Below are positions 33,765 to 43,644 of a stretch of DNA of 64,000 nt, in pieces. The position numbers and the translations under genes are program-made. The first letter of the stretch is position 1. The number at the start of each line of letters is the position of its first letter. This stretch comes from Bacillus sp. IITD106 (lineage in GTDB: Bacteria > Bacillota > Bacilli > Bacillales > Bacillaceae_C). The stretch is from positions 1-64,000 of the forward strand of contig NZ_JAIAZY010000011.1 of assembly GCF_019459225.1 (NCBI RefSeq), read 5' to 3'. The notes under the pieces are model-generated. The model had not been told where the DNA came from. It made no database searches and saw only the letters and a program-made list of their open reading frames with translations.

Positions 33765-35351
33765 TTAAATTTTTATTTCACTACCTAGTTCAGGTATTCC
33801 AAACTGCCCTAAGACTCCATTGAAATCGTCAAGCGAGAGTCCTGGCATAGTATCCATTATACGAATATAGGTTTTATCAGGATCAGAATAATAATTTAAT
33901 TTGTTATTTGATTTATCAAATAACTTTTGTGTTATTCTCGAACTTAATCTCATGGCTACACAAATCGCCATCAAAACATTAGTAGTCATATTATTATAGT
34001 TATTTTTCTTAATTTTACCGTGATAGTTTATGTGCAGTCCTGTCTCTTCGTTAAATTGCTTAGGATAGTTCCATTTTCTATTCTCCATCAAAAACCATAA
34101 ACACTCGCACAGAGATTTAGTTGGGTCTCCTATCATCTTCATAAGTTCAATTTCTTCTTGCTCATCATAAGAAGCTAACTGCTTATAAAATGCTTGGTAA
34201 GCCTCTTCTGGTTCACACATTAAAGAAGACTGATACTTTGGATGGAATGTAAGAAGTCTATTGTCAATTCCTTCTACTTTTCTAAGTACCGCATAACCAA
34301 GAAAATCCTTATCGGCATTTTCATATGTAGTAAACTTTTGCTCACGAATATTAATAACACATTTTGCAAGATTTTTCTTTGCTTTAGCAGTTAAATGAAG
34401 TACTCCATCTTTTTGTTTTACATACTGGGTGTCAGCGAGAACAAAGTACCCGTCAGCATAAACAAATCGTCCATCGCTTATCCACCCTTTAAGAACTGAA
34501 TCTGTGTCAACAATCTTTAATGCTTCTACTGGAGTTAATTTGACAAAATCTTTATTGCTATTGATTTCTTCATAGACATCTTCATAATCTGAAAACCTTG
34601 AAATTGTATCTTTAAGACCAACCTCAATCAATCTATATTTTACTGATAACCGTGATGTTTTAAAGAAGATACTTAAATCTTCAATCAAAGTGTCACACGA
34701 TAATATAACATTTTCACCAGCCTCTTTATATTGTTGAATAAACTCCAGTGACTTCTTTTTAAAGCTATTTTTTGGCATAAGGACCCTTGGTGCTAATCTA
34801 TGTGCCTGCCATTCCAACCACCTTACTTCATTTTCTTTTGTGTTCTTTCCCTCAGGTGGAGTATAGAAAGTCTCAGATTGACGGCATAAAATAGGGTATA
34901 GCTTTTCAGAGGCGTTTTTATTTTTTATCTCAAGGATTTCAAAATATCTTTTATCTTTTTCCCAATGCAGTGCCTCATGGATTAGTGTGTTTCTTCTCGA
35001 ACCTTCACCAAATACAGCTTCAGATAACGGATCAATCAATACAGTTCCAGCATTAAAAGCAGTTGATGTATATTGCCTTGTTTCTTGGTCATAAACATCT
35101 ATATGTGCATCTAATAGCAAACAGCAACCAAAAACATCTAAATTGCTAGATAAGGAAACTTCTTGTACTGTAAGTCCCATATCCTGAAGAATCTCCTCAA
35201 CTGGAAGAGGCATTGGATCAACCAATGCCTGCTTACAATATTTTGTTAGAAATTTAGTTGCATAATCATCAAGTCGATTCTTTCCAAGTATCAATGCACC
35301 CGATTTTTTATTAATATCAAAAATATCACTCGATGTTATTTTGCTCTTCAT
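33765..35351 (-). CDS. ImmA/IrrE-like metallopeptidase protein
   Basis: 528 aa. A gluzincin-type zinc site lies in RNTLIHEALHWEKDK (about residues 125-140), after PLPVEEILQDMGLTVQEVS as in ImmA/IrrE proteins. A long C-terminal region of about 330 residues is not assigned. ImmA-type peptidases cleave repressors, but no XRE repressor lies here. It overlaps the preceding metallopeptidase gene by 26 bases and is the last gene of the type I R-M operon, so a role linked to restriction control or a second defence layer is inferred. Confidence 0.75.
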   Translation of the reverse strand: MKSKITSSDIFDINKKSGALILGKNRLDDYATKFLTKYCKQALVDPMPLPVEEILQDMGLTVQEVSLSSNLDVFGCCLLLDAHIDVYDQETRQYTSTAFNAGTVLIDPLSEAVFGEGSRRNTLIHEALHWEKDKRYFEILEIKNKNASEKLYPILCRQSETFYTPPEGKNTKENEVRWLEWQAHRLAPRVLMPKNSFKKKSLEFIQQYKEAGENVILSCDTLIEDLSIFFKTSRLSVKYRLIEVGLKDTISRFSDYEDVYEEINSNKDFVKLTPVEALKIVDTDSVLKGWISDGRFVYADGYFVLADTQYVKQKDGVLHLTAKAKKNLAKCVINIREQKFTTYENADKDFLGYAVLRKVEGIDNRLLTFHPKYQSSLMCEPEEAYQAFYKQLASYDEQEEIELMKMIGDPTKSLCECLWFLMENRKWNYPKQFNEETGLHINYHGKIKKNNYNNMTTNVLMAICVAMRLSSRITQKLFDKSNNKLNYYSDPDKTYIRIMDTMPGLSLDDFNGVLGQFGIPELGSEIKI

Positions 35352-36078
35352 TCTCTACCCACTCCCCTTTTTCAATATAATCTAAAGGCAGCTCTGCTAA
35401 TAGCTTTCTTGCCTCTTTCCAGGTAGGGTAGAACTCCTCAACAAGAGCATGGAATCTATGGGTGTGATTCTTTTCTATCAAGTGTACTAGTTCATGTATA
35501 ACCACGTACTCAAGACATTCGACTGGCTTTTTAGCAAGCTGCAAATTAATCCATATTCTTTTTTTATCAATATTACAAGTACCCCATTTTGTCCTCATGT
35601 TTTTTATTTTGTATTCATTAGCATAAAGGTTTGTCTTTGCCTCGCACCTCGAAACCACACCATTCAATACTCGTTTAAGTTCTTCTCTGTACCATTCGTT
35701 AAAAGCCCTCTCCCTAGATTCCTTGGTTGATCTTTCGGGAGCAGTTAAAATTATTTTATTTGGTAGTTTAGTAATTTCGTATTTGTTTCCTTCATAAACG
35801 ACCTGCAACCGATAAGGCTTTCCCCATAAATAATGTGATTCGCCAGACACATATTCACGTTCAGTTTGACGTGGTTGTGACAACATCCTATCTCTCACCT
35901 TTGTAATCTCCGGCATTTTCTTTAAAACAAAAAGCCTTATTTCTTCATCAGGATAATCACTAGGAGTGCTGACGGTTACATTTCCTTCTGGGGGATTAAC
36001 CCTTATATAAAGATTTTTAAGATTTTGCTTTTTGATAATCTCTATTGGCATACCGCCAATTATTACTTCATTACACAT
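35326..36078 (-). CDS. YgjP/SprT-like M48 metallopeptidase domain protein
   Basis: 250 aa. The C-terminal zinc site is VVIHELVHLIEKNHTHRFHALVEEFYP, with TKWGTCNIDKKRIWINLQLAKKP before it. This is the YgjP-like (DUF45) family, often found in type I R-M operons. The start overlaps the end of hsdR by 8 bases, and CAGGGAGA is the ribosome site. Target is unknown; proteolytic control of the restriction subunit is a possibility, by analogy with other type I systems. Confidence 0.87.
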   Translation of the reverse strand: MCNEVIIGGMPIEIIKKQNLKNLYIRVNPPEGNVTVSTPSDYPDEEIRLFVLKKMPEITKVRDRMLSQPRQTEREYVSGESHYLWGKPYRLQVVYEGNKYEITKLPNKIILTAPERSTKESRERAFNEWYREELKRVLNGVVSRCEAKTNLYANEYKIKNMRTKWGTCNIDKKRIWINLQLAKKPVECLEYVVIHELVHLIEKNHTHRFHALVEEFYPTWKEARKLLAELPLDYIEKGEWVENEEQNNIE

Positions 36079-39000
36079 CGTATTCTCCCTGTCTTTCAGC
36101 TATTTCGAAGACGGCATTTGTTTTTTCAGTTGCTACATCTTCGTCATAACCATATACCAATAAAATTTGATATATAGCAAGTCTTATATTTTGTTGTTTC
36201 TGGAAATTTCGCTTCCAATCAGGACGTATTGCATTACGGATAGCATTGTCACTATTTATAGCCAGTTTTTCATCTCTATCAAAGTAATCAAAGAAAGCTC
36301 TTCTGGCTTCGCTTTTCTTAATAGCATCAGGATAATCAGAATTTTCTTCTGGACGTAAAATCGCTTGTGCTAGTTCTACCACTTGACGCAGATACTCCTC
36401 ATAACTCATAGCCTCAATTCGTCTTTGGTCAATAACTATTTGGAGCATTTCCGATAGCTTACCATAGTAGACTTTATTTGATGACATCTTCTTAACAATT
36501 TCATGTTGCAAGTTATTTTCAATTATCTCCGCTTTAGCATTATCGCTTCCTGGAAGTTCTTTCACTAATGCATCTATTGGTGTTGTAGTTGTATTATTTA
36601 ATAGCAACTCAACCAATGACATATTGGCAAGTTCGCTTACAACCTTAGAATCTTCGGCACGAATGTAGGTGTCCAAGATATAACGCATATCCGCCTCATA
36701 CGGCTTCAAGTCAATATAATCACAACTAGCAAGTTTAATCATTTCTTTTATTTTGTTATATCCAGAAATATCACTTCTAAGCTGGTTAACTTGATTATCT
36801 GAATAACCATAGTTGCTCACAAGTTTATCACAGCAATTTGCAAAGGAACGAGTCAGGGATGCAGTAAGAGCGTATAATATATCCCTACGACCTATTCTCT
36901 CATCATCCTCACTATTTTCACCACAGAAATATTCAATATAATCAGTATCCTCTTTCGGATCATTTACATTTTCCAGCAAATCCTTAAGTGATGCAATTGC
37001 ACCTACCATTTCAGATTTGGCTTCATCATAACGATTCTTAATAAGTCCTTCAACATCTTCTTTATCAAAGTTATCGAAAGCCTCAGTTGTATAATCGGCA
37101 ACGGCCAACTGTACATTACGGAACAAATCCATATAATCTACAATGTAACCATAGTCTTTATCCTCACCATCCGGTCTATTAACTCGACAGATTGCTTGGA
37201 ACAAGTCATGATCACGCATAGATTTATCAATATATAGATAAGTGGCACTTGGTGCATCAAAACCTGTTAATAGTTTGTCCACCACAATAAGTAACTTCAT
37301 TTTAGCGGGTTCTTTTTTGAATTGTTCTTTTACTTCTTTTTCGAACTCGGATAGTTTTTTACCTCTAAGCATCCGCTCATAAATAGACTTCTTATATTCT
37401 TCTTCACCCTCTTGACTTAAGTCGCTCGTAGCAGTTCTTACACTAGCGGCTGAAGGTTCGTAAGAGGTGACAACAGCACACCTATTAAAGCCATTGCTAG
37501 TAAAGATATCCCAATATCTACAAGCCTCGTATATACTGTTGGCAACCAGCATAGCCGTTCCACGTTCATTTTTAAGGCGCGATTTTAAATTCATATCAAA
37601 GATAATGTCCCCTGCAATTTTCTCAAGTCTTTGTCTTGAACTATATAATTTATTGATTGAAGTCCAGCTCTGTTTTAAATTTGTCTTTGCTCTTTCAGTA
37701 AGACCAAAGGTTTTATTATCAAACCACAAATCTACCTTTTCCTTATTGGATAGATCTTGGTCAACATCTCTTGCCTCATAACGCAAATCAAGAACAACGC
37801 CATCTTCAACACCCTCATCAAATTTATAAGTGTGAATATACGATCCAAATGTTTCAAGGCTGGTTTTCTTGTCCTTTTTAAGTAGCGGTGTTCCTGTAAA
37901 ACCTATAAGCACTGCTTCAGGCATCAATACTTTAACAGCCTCGTGTAATTTCCCCGAGTTTGTACGGTGGCATTCGTCAATAAAGGCAATAATGTTTCCT
38001 TTTGCCTTAAAGTCAGCAGGTAAGTCCTTTAATAACTCTTTCCGATACTGATCCACATCGGATTGTTTACCTGCATTGTGCCCATACTTATGAATTAAAG
38101 AGCATATGATAGAATCATCATTTTTATTTAGTATTTCTCTTAAATCAGAGCAACTCTTTGCTCTTTTAACTTTCTCATTAACATCAATAAATAGGCTCTC
38201 TATTTGGTCATCAAGCTCATCACGGTCTGTAATGATAACTACGCGGCTATCTGCCAAATTTTCAATAATCCACTTAGCCAGCCAAACCATTATCAACGAC
38301 TTACCGGAACCTTGTGTATTCCAAATGATACCGCCCTCTTTTTCAATAATCCTTTTCCTTGCAGCAATATTTGCAAAGTATTGATTATGTCTTGTAACCT
38401 TCTTCACTCCAGCATCAAAGATAATGAAGTCATAAATCAACGATAAAAAACGTTCTTTTTGACAAAGAGAGACTATAGCATCTCTTAGCTTATTCTTTTC
38501 TTTAGATTGAATATCCTTGATAGTTGCGGAAAGGTCATCGGTGGCTTTGATATCTTCTTTCCATTTAAGAAAATACTTTTCAGCCGTTTCGGTAGTACCG
38601 TACTTAAGCCCCTCTGCCTCATTACCTGCAAAAATTAATTGAACGGTACTAAAAAAAGGCTGAATATACTCTTTTTTTTGATTTGTAAGATTTTGACGAA
38701 TACCTTCGCCAATACTCACGCATGAACGCTTTAACTCAAACACGCCTAGAGCGATGCCGTTTATATACAGCACCACATCAGGACGTTTTCTTTCTATCTG
38801 ATTAAAACAAAGTACACTTACTTCTTCAGCAACATAAAAATCATTATTTTCTACATTATCCCAGTCGATATAATGCACAGTTTGACGATTTTTATTATCG
38901 TCCTTTACACCTTGCTTTCCGTAACGAAGTAGGGAATAGACTTCTTTATTGGTTTGATATAAGCTGTCCACTTGATTACTTGCCTTAGTAACAAGTTCAT

Positions 39001-39196
39001 TTACTGCTTTTGAAATTTGGTCTTTCGTATAACCGCGCTTTTCTAAATTCTTCTTTAGCAAGTCCTCTTTAACTGGTGTGTTGTCTTGATCTTCAAGGTT
39101 GCCAAGATATGTGTAGCCTAAACCACCGTCTTTTTCTTCATCTATTAACCAGTGGAGGACCTTATTTTGTAATTTTCTTTCTAAATCAACAGACAT
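36071..39196 (-). CDS. hsdR: Type I restriction enzyme R subunit
   Basis: About 1041 aa from the ATG at 39196 (AAGGAGG upstream; the frame opens at 39229). The N-terminal nuclease has RPDVVLYINGIALGVFELKRS (D and ExK). The translocase has GIIWNTQGSGKSLIMVWL (Walker A), FIDECHRTNSG (DEAD-like), GFTGTPLL and further helicase motifs. It translocates DNA and cuts away from unmethylated sites in complex with HsdM and HsdS. Thirteen bases separate it from hsdS. Looks intact. Confidence 0.95.
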   Translation of the reverse strand: MSVDLERKLQNKVLHWLIDEEKDGGLGYTYLGNLEDQDNTPVKEDLLKKNLEKRGYTKDQISKAVNELVTKASNQVDSLYQTNKEVYSLLRYGKQGVKDDNKNRQTVHYIDWDNVENNDFYVAEEVSVLCFNQIERKRPDVVLYINGIALGVFELKRSCVSIGEGIRQNLTNQKKEYIQPFFSTVQLIFAGNEAEGLKYGTTETAEKYFLKWKEDIKATDDLSATIKDIQSKEKNKLRDAIVSLCQKERFLSLIYDFIIFDAGVKKVTRHNQYFANIAARKRIIEKEGGIIWNTQGSGKSLIMVWLAKWIIENLADSRVVIITDRDELDDQIESLFIDVNEKVKRAKSCSDLREILNKNDDSIICSLIHKYGHNAGKQSDVDQYRKELLKDLPADFKAKGNIIAFIDECHRTNSGKLHEAVKVLMPEAVLIGFTGTPLLKKDKKTSLETFGSYIHTYKFDEGVEDGVVLDLRYEARDVDQDLSNKEKVDLWFDNKTFGLTERAKTNLKQSWTSINKLYSSRQRLEKIAGDIIFDMNLKSRLKNERGTAMLVANSIYEACRYWDIFTSNGFNRCAVVTSYEPSAASVRTATSDLSQEGEEEYKKSIYERMLRGKKLSEFEKEVKEQFKKEPAKMKLLIVVDKLLTGFDAPSATYLYIDKSMRDHDLFQAICRVNRPDGEDKDYGYIVDYMDLFRNVQLAVADYTTEAFDNFDKEDVEGLIKNRYDEAKSEMVGAIASLKDLLENVNDPKEDTDYIEYFCGENSEDDERIGRRDILYALTASLTRSFANCCDKLVSNYGYSDNQVNQLRSDISGYNKIKEMIKLASCDYIDLKPYEADMRYILDTYIRAEDSKVVSELANMSLVELLLNNTTTTPIDALVKELPGSDNAKAEIIENNLQHEIVKKMSSNKVYYGKLSEMLQIVIDQRRIEAMSYEEYLRQVVELAQAILRPEENSDYPDAIKKSEARRAFFDYFDRDEKLAINSDNAIRNAIRPDWKRNFQKQQNIRLAIYQILLVYGYDEDVATEKTNAVFEIAERQGEYDV

Positions 39197-39209
39197 AAAC
39201 TTAACCTCC

Positions 39210-40373
39210 TTATAATTTAAGACGCACACGGCCTGTTAAAAGGTCATCCATTGCACCTTCTCTAATTCCCATTATCTTCTCTTTTTCTATTTCGAGAGAT
39301 TCGATTTCTTCATCCATAGCTGTTAAGACAGAGGCGATGGCTTGTTGTTCTCTGATATCCTGTGGCATTCTAAACTCAAAATTACTTAAATCTTTTTGAT
39401 ATAGATGCTTTATTGTAGAACCTGCGGACAATGTATTAATAAACTCTTTAAAAATTGAGGACAACAAAACTCTATAAAGAAACGTTGGAAGAAGGCTAGG
39501 CGTAGTTCTGAAAACAAAAACTCCGCTATTCAGTGTTGCTGGTTTATCCAATTTAGGAACCAGTGCTACCTTCCCAATCGTTCCATCTTTTGTTACCAGT
39601 ACATTATTTGACTCAACTTGAATATTTGAGTCCATATCGTATCGCTCTTTTGAGACAAATGATACGGTATCCAGACTAACCGTTCCATTATGGAAATCAG
39701 TGCCCCCAATTAAATAGCTGTATCCTCTTCTTAAATACTCTTCCTTTTTTAAACCTTGCCATCCAATTCTTGCTTTTGGTTTAATCACTTGGTTAAAAGA
39801 AACAGTTTCCCATTCCTTGTCAAAACCATCAACCCTAGATTTGCCACTAACCAAATCCTCTAAAGCACCATCACGGATAGCTTTTTTCTTTTCAATTAGT
39901 TCAGTTAGATTGTCAATATGCTCATCAAAATCTAACAATGCTTGTACAATTTCCTTTTGCTCAGGTAAAGGAGGATATGGAAACTCCATTTCAGCTATCA
40001 TATCCCGTCGTACTGAATCAACTGATGATTTAGCTGTATATTTTTCAACTTCTTTTCCGAAGTTGTTTGAGAAATAATAGTAAAAGTACTTTCCATCAAC
40101 ATCTTGGAAATTGCTCATAACATAAACACGCTGATGTGCTGCAAATTTACCGTTAATATAATGAAATACCTTTCCTGTTCCTACCCCATCTCCTGCAGTC
40201 AACACAGCTTCACAATCAAAGTCTGCCACATCTATACGTTCAACGAGAGGTGAACGTACAAAAAACGGATACCTTCCGTTAACCTTGTTATCTTGAGTAT
40301 CTCTGCAACCAGTTGTGATATCTGCAATATTTATAATTGTATCGCATTTCCAACCTTCTGGATAAGTTACCAT
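39210..40373 (-). CDS. hsdS: Type I restriction enzyme S subunit
   Basis: 387 aa with two target-recognition domains (about 1-140 and 190-335), each followed by a conserved helical spacer: ELIEKKKAIRDGALEDLVSGKSRVDG and SLEIEKEKIMGIREGAMDDLLTGRVRL. It sets the bipartite recognition sequence, which I cannot predict. It overlaps the end of hsdM by 7 bases. Complete. Confidence 0.93.
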   Translation of the reverse strand: MVTYPEGWKCDTIINIADITTGCRDTQDNKVNGRYPFFVRSPLVERIDVADFDCEAVLTAGDGVGTGKVFHYINGKFAAHQRVYVMSNFQDVDGKYFYYYFSNNFGKEVEKYTAKSSVDSVRRDMIAEMEFPYPPLPEQKEIVQALLDFDEHIDNLTELIEKKKAIRDGALEDLVSGKSRVDGFDKEWETVSFNQVIKPKARIGWQGLKKEEYLRRGYSYLIGGTDFHNGTVSLDTVSFVSKERYDMDSNIQVESNNVLVTKDGTIGKVALVPKLDKPATLNSGVFVFRTTPSLLPTFLYRVLLSSIFKEFINTLSAGSTIKHLYQKDLSNFEFRMPQDIREQQAIASVLTAMDEEIESLEIEKEKIMGIREGAMDDLLTGRVRLKL

Positions 40374-43057
40374 GTGTACCCCATCCTTTCCAGAGCAGAC
40401 TTTACCTTAATCCTTGACTGAGCTGTCTTTTCTTCAATCTCACCTAGAGTATGCTCATAGCGTTTTGCGATTAACACCACTTTTGAGGCTAGTTCATTTA
40501 ATACTTGATCAATTGCATCAGCAATGTCACCTTCAAGTCTTGCCATCCACTTCTTATTAAAAAGCAAGTGCTTAATTTCATCAATTGATAACTCGCCATA
40601 TTTAGCAAGCACCAGTTCATCAAGTATCCTTTGTGCCTCTTTGATAGCCTTATCAGCTTCTTCTTTTTCCGAAACCTTAGCTTGATATGCAAGTAGAGCG
40701 TTATATTCATCCGCATAAATTTCAGGGATAACCGCCTTTTCGTTTGCCTCTTTTAATGCGGCTTTTAGTTTGGTCTTACCAAATGATCCATTCTTATTTC
40801 TAAGTTCGTAGCCCTTTAGCTCACTGTTAGCTTTAACGATTTTCTCCATATCAATTGTATTGCCTTCATCTAACAATTCAATCAACTTTGTAATATCGCT
40901 CATTACAGGTGAGGTCTTTTTACTTTCGAGTTCCCTAATCCGTTTATTAAGATTTGCCTTTGGAATGCTGTCACCTTTTTCATTTAAGGCGTTTACAAGC
41001 AAACCTTCATCGCCAGATTCTTCTTCACGCATTTCATCAAGTTCAGATTCAAGCAATATGGATTTTTCTATCAACTCATTAAGTGCTAATAATTCAGTTT
41101 CAAAATACTCACGCTCGATAATATCTCTTGAAATTAATGCACCATCAAACGACTTCATTTTAGAAGTGTCATCAACTTTTATTTCTTCTCCATTTTCATC
41201 TTTGGCTTTCTTTTGAGCGTATACATATTCAATCTCGCGGCCAGCCTCATATCCACTAGCCTTAATTACATACACATCATCTTGCATTTTCTCATTCCAA
41301 TAATTTAGCAAGAAGTCGTACACATCGTAATTGTCTAAAAGCTGTGCCGATTCGAAATCGTGCAGGATTTCAAGGCCAATGTTACGAATTAACTCCTTTG
41401 GATTTGTATCTGCATTAATGTTTAGCAGCACATTTTTTACTGCAATTCTCCATGTCCCGAATAGTTCACCACACTCGGTATCCTTTTGACTCTTTATATT
41501 TTCGTCTTCAGAGATAACCGTTTCTATCTCGTTTGGTGACGTAGCAAGGTTATATACGTTATGCTTTTCATCAACACAGGTAAATATTTCTTGTTTTAAA
41601 TTTGGCGAAACCTTCCATAACTTTTCTATTGAATTAATATCAACTTCCGGAATTCCACCCTTTAGATGTGATGCAATATTTTGCGGCAATGTATCATCAA
41701 TCTTTTGGATATATCGAGGGACATTCAGGTTACCATCGTTTTCTTCTAATATTTCTTTATAGGTAACAAAACGAGAATAGCCTTTAATTTGTTCTTTATT
41801 TATGCATGTTTGTACTATCTTCTCAATATCTTGTTCACGAAGGCGATTCTTGTTACCATCTTTCTTAAATCCACGGCTTGCGTCTACCATAAAGATGCCT
41901 TCACGATTATCGGCATTTTCTTTATCGATAATTATGATGCAAGCAGGAATACCTGTGCCATAGAACAAATTAGCAGGCAAACCAACTATGCCCTTGATGT
42001 ATCGCTTATCAAGAACTGCTTTTCTAATGGTCTCTTCTATATTCCCTCTGAATAGTACACCGTGGGGCAGAATAATTCCTGCCTTACCATTACTATCTAA
42101 CGCCTTTAAGACGTGTAAAAACCAAGCATAGTCACCATTCTTCTCCGGTGGAACGCCATAACCTTCAAATCTTTTATATTTATCTTCTGATGGTTTAATT
42201 CCATCAGTCCAATCCTTATCTGAGAAGGGTGGATTCATGACAATAAAGTCGAATTTTCTAAGCCCACCGAAATCATCCGTATATGCTGGGTTTGCTAACG
42301 TATTACCACTCTTAACTTCACCTGTACCTTTGTTATGTAGGATAAAGTTCATCTTTGCTAAACCAGCAGTATCTGGATATTTTTCTTGACCATATATTGT
42401 AACTATAGAGTCACCGTTTTCATCCATAGGGGCTTCATCTGCTGCACGGATTAGTAGAGAACCACTACCCGCAGCAGGATCATGAAGTGTCCATTTCTTA
42501 CCAGTTTCTTGCTTAATATCACCAATACCAATAAGTCTAGCAATGATACGTGACACTTCACTAGGCGTATAAAATTGACCCTTGCTCTTACCAGATTCTT
42601 GAGCAAATTTCATCATGAAGTACTCATAAGCATCTCCGATGATGTCATCACCACTAGCTCTATTACTTTTGAAGTCAATAGCAGGATTTTGGAATATAGC
42701 AATAAGTCCAGAAACTTTATCAACTAGTTCCTTGCCAGAACCCAATTCATCCGGGTTATTAAAACTAACATCAGGAAGAGAACCTTGAAGACGGTTTTCC
42801 TCTAGGAACTTTTGGATAATCTTATCTACTCGTTCACCGACATCACTCTTGCCCTTTGCAGCAATTAAGTCATCAAATGATGCACCTTCGCTTACAGTAA
42901 ACTCAGCAAATCGTTGTCCTTTGTATCTATCTGATACGTATTTAAAAAACAACAATACAAGTACGTAGTCTTTGTATCTTGACGGCTCTACGCCACCCCT
43001 TAATTTATTACACGCTTCCCATAGTAGGGAATATAGTTCTGATTTTTTCACGGCCAT
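40367..43057 (-). CDS. hsdM: Type I restriction enzyme M subunit, with long C-terminal extension
   Basis: 896 aa; usual length is about 500. N-terminal HsdM domain (about 1-140), then the adenine methyltransferase with SAM motif HDPAAGSGSLLI and catalytic NPPF (FIVMNPPFSDKDW). After about residue 480 come roughly 400 further residues, mostly charged coiled coil (ESELDEMREEE, LNKRIRELESKK). Such long forms occur in a subset of type I systems. GAGGTAAA precedes the ATG, and the gene follows a Phd-like gene by 20 bases. Confidence 0.93.
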   Translation of the reverse strand: MAVKKSELYSLLWEACNKLRGGVEPSRYKDYVLVLLFFKYVSDRYKGQRFAEFTVSEGASFDDLIAAKGKSDVGERVDKIIQKFLEENRLQGSLPDVSFNNPDELGSGKELVDKVSGLIAIFQNPAIDFKSNRASGDDIIGDAYEYFMMKFAQESGKSKGQFYTPSEVSRIIARLIGIGDIKQETGKKWTLHDPAAGSGSLLIRAADEAPMDENGDSIVTIYGQEKYPDTAGLAKMNFILHNKGTGEVKSGNTLANPAYTDDFGGLRKFDFIVMNPPFSDKDWTDGIKPSEDKYKRFEGYGVPPEKNGDYAWFLHVLKALDSNGKAGIILPHGVLFRGNIEETIRKAVLDKRYIKGIVGLPANLFYGTGIPACIIIIDKENADNREGIFMVDASRGFKKDGNKNRLREQDIEKIVQTCINKEQIKGYSRFVTYKEILEENDGNLNVPRYIQKIDDTLPQNIASHLKGGIPEVDINSIEKLWKVSPNLKQEIFTCVDEKHNVYNLATSPNEIETVISEDENIKSQKDTECGELFGTWRIAVKNVLLNINADTNPKELIRNIGLEILHDFESAQLLDNYDVYDFLLNYWNEKMQDDVYVIKASGYEAGREIEYVYAQKKAKDENGEEIKVDDTSKMKSFDGALISRDIIEREYFETELLALNELIEKSILLESELDEMREEESGDEGLLVNALNEKGDSIPKANLNKRIRELESKKTSPVMSDITKLIELLDEGNTIDMEKIVKANSELKGYELRNKNGSFGKTKLKAALKEANEKAVIPEIYADEYNALLAYQAKVSEKEEADKAIKEAQRILDELVLAKYGELSIDEIKHLLFNKKWMARLEGDIADAIDQVLNELASKVVLIAKRYEHTLGEIEEKTAQSRIKVKSALERMGYTW

Positions 43058-43077
43058 TCATTTTACCTCGCTCATCT

Positions 43078-43290
43078 TTAATATTCTGTTATATCAATAC
43101 CTGATTTCAAAAGCCTTTCATAGCGTTCATTAGACAGTAGAACAGCAATAGGTTTTCCATTTTTCAAAACGAAAGCAGTCCTATCCTCATCAGATAATTT
43201 AGTTATTAATTTCGAGGATTGTCCTCTTAAAAAATCTGACATATTATAAAAGTCCATAGGCTGTTTTTGCACTTTATCTTCACTTTCCAT
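43078..43290 (-). CDS. Phd/YefM-like small protein at the head of the R-M operon
   Basis: 70 aa from the ATG at 43290 (the frame opens at GTG 43296). MSDFLRGQSSKLITKLSDEDRTAFVLKNGKPIAVLLSNERYERLL has the Phd/YefM antitoxin pattern, but no toxin gene follows; hsdM does. It may autoregulate the R-M operon promoter. In some type I loci a Phd-like protein is the first gene. Confidence 0.75.
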   Translation of the reverse strand: MESEDKVQKQPMDFYNMSDFLRGQSSKLITKLSDEDRTAFVLKNGKPIAVLLSNERYERLLKSGIDITEY

Positions 43291-43465
43291 ATCCACACCT
43301 GCTTTTTCTTTTTATTATACCAAGAAAACCAGCCTATAGAAATGACTATTTACACTTGAAATGTAATTACTTTTTCAACTCAAATATTAAGATTTGTATA
43401 TCTATAATATAGAGATAGGGATAATCCTTCATTTCAAAATTAGGGAATGTTTCATCTAATCTATC

Positions 43466-43621
43466 TCAACAACCCCATCAAGTTATCTAATCCGTCAACT
43501 CAACCCCACGCACTTTATTACTGTCGACCTGTTTCCTCAATAAATAAAAATAAGGATTTTCAAGGTTAAAAGGCACTGCCAGACAACGGGCAGAAAATCC
43601 TCCAATCTTGAAAATCCTTTA
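43466..43621. repeat. Right end of unit 3 and rlmD terminator
   Basis: 43466-43553 matches the right end of unit 1 (6250-6338) in order and sequence: CTCAAC.ACCCC, TCAACTCAACCCC, TTTCCTCAA, AATAAAAATAAGG. The hairpin arms AAGGATTTTCAAG (43552-43564) and CTTGAAAATCCTT (43607-43619) follow; read on the minus strand it is a terminator for rlmD with a T-rich tail. The stretch 43297-43465 holds only the promoter region of the Phd-like gene. Confidence 0.65.
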
Positions 43622-43644
43622 TTTATCAATGTTTTGAATAGACC

